Positions 6,552 through 9,700 of a stretch of DNA of 9,700 bases are shown here, one piece after another. A program made the translations under genes and the position numbers. Source of the stretch: an uncultured Bacteroidales bacterium (GTDB taxonomy: Bacteria > Bacteroidota > Bacteroidia > Bacteroidales > UBA932). Where the stretch lies: NCBI GenBank assembly GCA_902488725.1, contig CABTXO010000037.1, positions 1 to 9,700 on the forward strand, in the 5' to 3' direction. The notes under the pieces are model-generated. The model was not told where the DNA came from. It searched no databases and saw only the letters and a list, made by a program, of their open reading frames with translations. How positions within the stretch are numbered: the first letter of the stretch is position 1; every line of letters starts with the position of its first letter.

Positions 6552-6581
6552 CAAAATTAGAAAGAAATTATGACATTCAAA
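6552..6581 (-). promoter_or_regulatory. Candidate promoter for the cvpA-tsaB-rpiB-truB unit
   Basis: Read on the minus strand, TAATTTTG (6552-6559) fully matches TAnnTTTG and TTTG (6578-6581) lies 18 bp upstream as a -33 element. Transcription would start near 6545, giving a leader of about 70 nt before the cvpA ATG. The ileS start codon (6570-6572) lies between the two elements, so this promoter overlaps the beginning of the ileS coding sequence. The spacing is slightly short of the usual 19-21 bp, so it is less certain than the ileS promoter. Confidence 0.45.
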
Positions 6582-9500
6582 GAGTACAAAGGGTTGGATT
6601 TGGTGGCAGTCGGGAATGAAATTCTGCACAGGTGGAAGAAGAACCGCGCTTTCGAGAAGTCGCTCGAGGTACGGGACGGTGCCCCCGAATTCATCTTCTT
6701 TGAAGGTCCGCCTTCCGCGAACGGCATGCCGGGGATCCACCACGTGATGGCGCGCTCCATCAAGGATGCGATCTGTCGCTACAAGACCCAGACCGGATAC
6801 AAGGTCGAGCGCCGGGCCGGCTGGGACACGCACGGCCTGCCGGTCGAGATCGGTGTCGAGAAAAAACTCGGCATCCACAAGGATGACATCGGCACCAAAA
6901 TCTCCGTGGAGGAATACAACCGGATCTGCCGTTCCGAGGTGATGAAATACACGGCGGAATGGGTGAACATGACCGAACGCGTGGGCTATTGGGTGGACAT
7001 GAACGACCCGTACATCACCTACGACAACCGGTACATCGAGACCCTGTGGTTCCTGCTGAAGAAGATCTACGACAAGGGACTGCTTTACAAGGGCTATTCC
7101 ATCCAGCCGTATTCCCCGTCCGACGGTACCGGGCTCAGTTCCCACGAACTGAACCAGCCGGGCTGCTACAAGGACGTGACCGACCTGACGGCGACCGTGC
7201 AGTTCGAGGTGATCCCGGATGCGGCCTCGCAGGCCGTCTTCGGGACGGATCCCTGCCCGGTGTACTTCCTGGCCTGGACCACGACTCCCTGGACCCTGCC
7301 GTCGAACACCGCCCTCTGCGTCGGCCCGGACATCGACTACGTCCGCGTGCGCTCCTTCAATCCCTACACGGGACAGGCTGCCGTCTACATCGTGGCGAAG
7401 GATCTGCTCGGGACCTGGTTCAACCCCAAGGCCGCGGAACTCCCGCTCGGGGACTACAAGCCGGGTGACAAGCTGGTCCCGTACCAGGTGCTGGAAGAGC
7501 CCCTCAAAGGCTCCGCGCTCGTGGGCGTCCGCTACCGTCCGCTCTTTCCATGGTTCCGGCCGGTCGAAGAGGGGGACCCCTTCCGCGTGATCTCCGGGGA
7601 CTATGTCTCCACCGAGGAAGGTACGGGCATCGTGCACATCGCGCCGACCTTCGGTGCGGATGACAAGCGGGTCGCGGCGAACTTCGGCGTGCCCGGCATG
7701 ATCGTGCTGGACAAGGACGGGAAGCGGCAGGCGCAGGTGGACCATGACGGCCGTTTCTACCCGATGGAAGACCTGGATCCTGAATATGTCCGGACGCATG
7801 TGGATCCGTCCTACCGGGAATTTGCCGGCCGCTATGTCAAGAACGCCTTCGACGACAGCCTGCCGGCGGACGCTCCGACCCTGGACTTCGACTTGTGCAT
7901 GGCGATGAAGGCCGACGGCCGCGCGTTCAAGATCCTCAAGCACACGCACAGCTATCCCCACAGCTGGCGCACCGACAAACCCGTGCTCTACTATCCCCTC
8001 GACGCCTGGTTCATCAAGACCACGGCCGTGAAGGAGCAGATGGTGGCCCTCAACAAGCAGATCACCTGGAAGCCGGAATCCACCGGCACCGGACGCTTCG
8101 GACAGTGGCTGGAGAACATCCAGGACTGGAACCTGAGCCGCAGCCGCTTCTGGGGCACGCCCCTGCCCATCTGGCGGACCGAGGACGGCAAGGAAGAAAA
8201 GTGCATCGGGAGCGTCAAGGAATTATATTCAGAAATCGAAAAGGCGGTCGCCGCGGGCGTGATGCAGTCCAACCCCTTCCGGGAACAGGGCTTCGATCCG
8301 GACGACATGGGCCTTGAAAACTACGACCGGATCGACCTGCACCGGCCCTACGTGGACCAGATCTTCCTGGTGAGCGGTTCCGGCCGGAAGATGGTGCGGG
8401 AATCCGACCTCATCGACGTGTGGTTCGATTCGGGCTCCATGCCCTACGCGCAGGAGGGACTCCGCAACCTGGATTCCCCCAAGTTCGGCTGCACGGCCGA
8501 CTTCATCGCGGAAGGCGTGGACCAGACACGCGGCTGGTTCTACACCCTGCATGCCATCCACACGATGGTGAGCGGCACGCCCGCCTTCCGGCGGGTCATC
8601 TCCAACGGCCTCGTGCTGGACAAGAACGGGGAGAAGATGAGCAAGCGCCTGGGCAACGCCGTGGATCCGTTCGAACAGCTGGACAAATACGGGGCGGACG
8701 CCCTCCGCTGGTACATGCTCACGAATGCGCAGCCCTGGGACAACCTCCGCTTCGACGAGGCGGGCGTGGACGAAGTGCGCCGCAAGTTCTTCGGCACGCT
8801 CTACAACACCTATTCCTTCTTCGCCCTCTACGCCAATGTGGACGGCTTCGACCCTGCGGCCGCGAAGGTGGCCTATTCCGAAAGACCGGAACTCGACCGC
8901 TGGATCATCTCGCTGCTGAACACCCTCAAGCGGAAGGTGCAGGCTGCGTACGAGGACTACGACATCACTTCCGCAGGCCGCCTGATCCAGGATTTCGTCT
9001 GCGACCACCTGTCCAACTGGTACGTGCGGCTCGGCCGCAAGCGCTTCTGGGGCGGTAAAATGGATGCGGACAAGCTTTCTGCCTACCAGACCTTGTACGA
9101 AGTGCTCGTGGACATCGCCGTGCTGGCGGCACCCATCGCGCCGTTCTACATGGACCGGCTCTATCTGGACCTCGTTCCGGACGGGGAGGAGTCCGTGCAC
9201 TATGTGCATATGCCAGTCTGCGACGAAACCGTGGTCGACGGAGATCTCGAAGAGCGCATGGAACTGGCGCAGCGTGCATCGTCGATGGTGCTGGCCCTGC
9301 GCCGCAAAGTGTCCATCAAGGTGCGGCAGCCGCTGCAGAAGCTCGTGGTGCCGGTGATTTCCGACAAGGTGCGCGCGCAGTTCGAGCAGGTGAAGGACCT
9401 GGTCCTCGGGGAGGTGAACGTGAAGGAGGCGGAACTGATTTCCGACACCGCGGGCATCATCACCAAGAAGATCAAGCCGAATTTCAAGACGCTCGGCAAG

Positions 9501-9700
9501 GTGTACGGACCCCGCATGAAGGAAATCGCCGCTGCGTTCGGTCGGCTCGACCAGGCGCAGATTTCGGCCGTCCAGCAGGCGGAAACCGCCGGCGTGGACC
9601 ATGTGCTGGCGCTTCCGGGCGGAGATGTGACCCTCCGGCCGGGGGACTACGAGATTTCTTCCGAGGACATGCCGGGCTGGCTCGTCGCCACCGACGGTCC
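6570..9700 (+). CDS. ileS: Isoleucyl-tRNA synthetase, eukaryote-like (IleRS2) type, 3' end cut by window edge
   Basis: Charges tRNA-Ile with isoleucine and edits misactivated valine. The frame is open from the ATG at 6570 through 1043 codons to the edge; about 100 residues are probably missing, since Bacteroidota IleRS run to about 1130-1170. The first nucleotide-binding motif reads GPPSANGMPGIHH, so the HIGH box is GIHH (residues 55-58). The CP1 editing domain has TTTPWTLPSN (237-246) and GTGIVHIAP (351-359) with a following Asp pair. WNLSRSRFWGTPLPIW and WFDSGS (618-623) lead to the second ATP motif KMSKR (689-693, nt 8634-8648). The anticodon-binding region starts around ALRWYM, with the conserved DHLSNWYVRLGRKRFW. 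The start is supported by the upstream promoter and the A/T-rich AGAAAGAAATT before ATG. I read the whole frame and found no frameshift. It diverges from cvpA. Confidence 0.97.
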   Translation, partial: MTFKEYKGLDLVAVGNEILHRWKKNRAFEKSLEVRDGAPEFIFFEGPPSANGMPGIHHVMARSIKDAICRYKTQTGYKVERRAGWDTHGLPVEIGVEKKLGIHKDDIGTKISVEEYNRICRSEVMKYTAEWVNMTERVGYWVDMNDPYITYDNRYIETLWFLLKKIYDKGLLYKGYSIQPYSPSDGTGLSSHELNQPGCYKDVTDLTATVQFEVIPDAASQAVFGTDPCPVYFLAWTTTPWTLPSNTALCVGPDIDYVRVRSFNPYTGQAAVYIVAKDLLGTWFNPKAAELPLGDYKPGDKLVPYQVLEEPLKGSALVGVRYRPLFPWFRPVEEGDPFRVISGDYVSTEEGTGIVHIAPTFGADDKRVAANFGVPGMIVLDKDGKRQAQVDHDGRFYPMEDLDPEYVRTHVDPSYREFAGRYVKNAFDDSLPADAPTLDFDLCMAMKADGRAFKILKHTHSYPHSWRTDKPVLYYPLDAWFIKTTAVKEQMVALNKQITWKPESTGTGRFGQWLENIQDWNLSRSRFWGTPLPIWRTEDGKEEKCIGSVKELYSEIEKAVAAGVMQSNPFREQGFDPDDMGLENYDRIDLHRPYVDQIFLVSGSGRKMVRESDLIDVWFDSGSMPYAQEGLRNLDSPKFGCTADFIAEGVDQTRGWFYTLHAIHTMVSGTPAFRRVISNGLVLDKNGEKMSKRLGNAVDPFEQLDKYGADALRWYMLTNAQPWDNLRFDEAGVDEVRRKFFGTLYNTYSFFALYANVDGFDPAAAKVAYSERPELDRWIISLLNTLKRKVQAAYEDYDITSAGRLIQDFVCDHLSNWYVRLGRKRFWGGKMDADKLSAYQTLYEVLVDIAVLAAPIAPFYMDRLYLDLVPDGEESVHYVHMPVCDETVVDGDLEERMELAQRASSMVLALRRKVSIKVRQPLQKLVVPVISDKVRAQFEQVKDLVLGEVNVKEAELISDTAGIITKKIKPNFKTLGKVYGPRMKEIAAAFGRLDQAQISAVQQAETAGVDHVLALPGGDVTLRPGDYEISSEDMPGWLVATDG

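Noticed and set aside
6511..6569. Possible T-box riboswitch upstream of ileS
   Set aside because: The predicted leader is only about 55 nt, far too short for a T-box with a specifier loop and antiterminator, and no T-box sequence or terminator hairpin is visible.
6521..6619. A 32-codon upstream open frame in the ileS leader, overlapping the ileS start
   Set aside because: It encodes only one isoleucine, so it does not look like an attenuation leader peptide, and it has no supporting start signal. It could affect translation, but nothing in the sequence shows it.
6516..7961. A 481-codon minus-strand open frame inside ileS
   Set aside because: It is antisense to the conserved ileS catalytic and editing region. 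The translation is rich in Val, His, Arg and Gly, as expected from the complement of a GC-rich gene.
8229..9602. A 457-codon minus-strand open frame inside ileS
   Set aside because: Same reason: it mirrors ileS codon positions and shows no recognisable domain or start signal.

Overview
The window looks like chromosomal housekeeping DNA from a GC-rich member of the Bacteroidota, probably Bacteroidales. The protein families are of the Bacteroidota type: an FtsK followed by a LolA-like carrier, an eukaryote-like IleRS, and a FISUMP-domain lipoprotein. A promoter of the Bacteroides type (TTG, 20 bp, TAnnTTTG) precedes ileS, and starts generally lack a clear Shine-Dalgarno. GC is roughly 60% by eye, so long antisense open frames are common and are shadows. 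The genus cannot be fixed from the sequence.

Layout, left to right. Bases 1-1107 hold the 3' end of ftsK (motor Walker motifs and the winged-helix gamma domain), followed after 40 bp by lolA on the same strand. lolA converges with an orphan lipoprotein gene carrying a C-terminal FISUMP domain; their stop codons share a single CTAG. A 110-bp AT-rich divergent spacer separates that lipoprotein gene from apbE (lipoprotein-type FAD:protein FMN transferase) on the + strand. apbE converges, with a 17-bp overlap, on a tightly packed minus-strand operon cvpA-tsaB-rpiB-truB (transcribed in that order). A compact 96-bp divergent region then leads to ileS on the + strand, which runs off the right edge.

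How the genes fit together: ftsK (chromosome segregation at the septum) and lolA (lipoprotein traffic through the periplasm) form one envelope/cell-division unit. The lipoprotein and ApbE are exported proteins. tsaB (t6A37), truB (pseudouridine 55) and the divergent ileS (charging of tRNA-Ile) form a tRNA-maturation neighbourhood, with rpiB (pentose phosphate pathway) and the membrane protein cvpA as operon partners. I see no tRNA or rRNA gene, CRISPR array, insertion sequence or phage gene, and no stretch over 300 bp without a gene.

I do not see a previously undescribed system. The points most worth a second look are the GIHH form of the HIGH motif in IleRS, the interlocked divergent cvpA/ileS promoters, a Pro/Ala-rich insertion in TruB, a one-glycine deletion in a conserved ApbE loop, and a small repeat/palindrome upstream of the lipoprotein gene.
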